Shown here: in pieces, positions 5,800 to 5,918 of the stretch
Numbering within the stretch: the first letter of the stretch is position 1
How the letters are laid out: each line of letters starts with the position of its first letter
Assembly (NCBI GenBank): GCA_947475855.1
Contig: CANJPN010000409.1
Location: 1 to 5,918, forward strand
Direction: 5' to 3'
DNA: 5,918 nt
DNA from: Bradyrhizobiaceae bacterium
GTDB taxonomy: Bacteria > Pseudomonadota > Alphaproteobacteria > Rhizobiales > Hyphomicrobiaceae
Translations under genes and position numbers: made by a program
Notes under the pieces: model-generated
The model's database searches: none
The model's input: only the letters and a program-made list of their open reading frames with translations
Told to the model about the DNA's origin: nothing

Positions 5800-5918
5800 T
5801 CAGGTCCGTTCAAGCCTGATATCGATATCGCGTTCCACGTAGGCCCATTCCAAAGTCGAACGGAGTCTTGCAACGAGGTCTTCGAACGCCGACGCATGTT
5901 CGGCTGCGTATTCGAACC
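5800..5918 (-). CDS. C-terminal end of an unrecognised protein (partial, start beyond the right edge)
   Basis: On the minus strand the frame entering at the right edge runs 38 codons to TGA at 5800-5802. The peptide begins FEYAAEHASAFEDL, contains TLEWAYVERDIDIRLER and ends in Thr. It looks like amphipathic helix plus a charged C-terminal strand, which is natural for a real cytoplasmic protein. I do not recognise the family. It converges on the AceE-like gene, with two bases between the stops. A plus-strand frame from GTG 5794 (overlapping the AceE-like stop as GTGA) is also open to the edge but has a less protein-like, Cys/Arg-rich composition and no ribosome site. Confidence 0.5.
   Translation of the reverse strand, partial: FEYAAEHASAFEDLVARLRSTLEWAYVERDIDIRLERT

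Noticed and set aside
5818..5829. Perfect 12-bp palindrome GATATCGATATC
   Set aside because: It is explained by the repeated codons for Asp-Ile-Asp-Ile in the minus-strand partial gene.

Overview
The window reads as an ordinary, gene-dense stretch of a GC-rich bacterial chromosome. The most likely source is an alphaproteobacterium of the Rhizobiales/Bradyrhizobiaceae kind. That placement is inferred from protein style, GC-rich codon use and the long CysK subtype, not from any marker gene. I see no mobile element, CRISPR array, tRNA, rRNA or phage gene.

Layout from left to right. (1) Positions 1-1000, minus strand: the first 333 residues of an FAD-dependent GMC (cholesterol-oxidase-like) oxidoreductase, cut off by the left edge. 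(2) About 1001-1294: a divergent intergenic stretch with two small overlapping minus-strand reading frames of doubtful status and an imperfect dyad. (3) 1295-2017, plus strand: pyrF, orotidine 5'-phosphate decarboxylase. (4) 2067-3113, minus strand and convergent with pyrF: a long-form cysteine synthase (CysK-like PLP enzyme) with a GTG start and a good ribosome binding site. (5) 3114-3445: the divergent promoter region between the cysteine synthase and the next gene. It holds a plausible promoter for each side and a leader hairpin before the plus-strand gene. (6) 3446-5797, plus strand: a 783-residue thiamine-diphosphate enzyme that aligns along its length with homodimeric pyruvate dehydrogenase E1 (AceE) but lacks the AceE N-terminal tail. 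(7) 5800-5918, minus strand: the probable last 38 codons of an unrecognised gene whose stop lies two bases from the AceE-like stop.

The genes do not form one operon, because the strand alternates at every gene. pyrF is a stand-alone pyrimidine gene. The cysteine synthase and the AceE-like E1 share a divergent control region. This allows, but does not prove, a joint role in sulfur amino acid metabolism, for example oxidation of the 2-oxobutyrate released from methionine or cystathionine, as proposed for MdeB-type E1 proteins. The most unusual item is this E1, which has no E2/E3 partner in view, a GDA instead of GDG cofactor motif, and no obvious E2-docking tail. I found no convincing evidence of a wholly new system.
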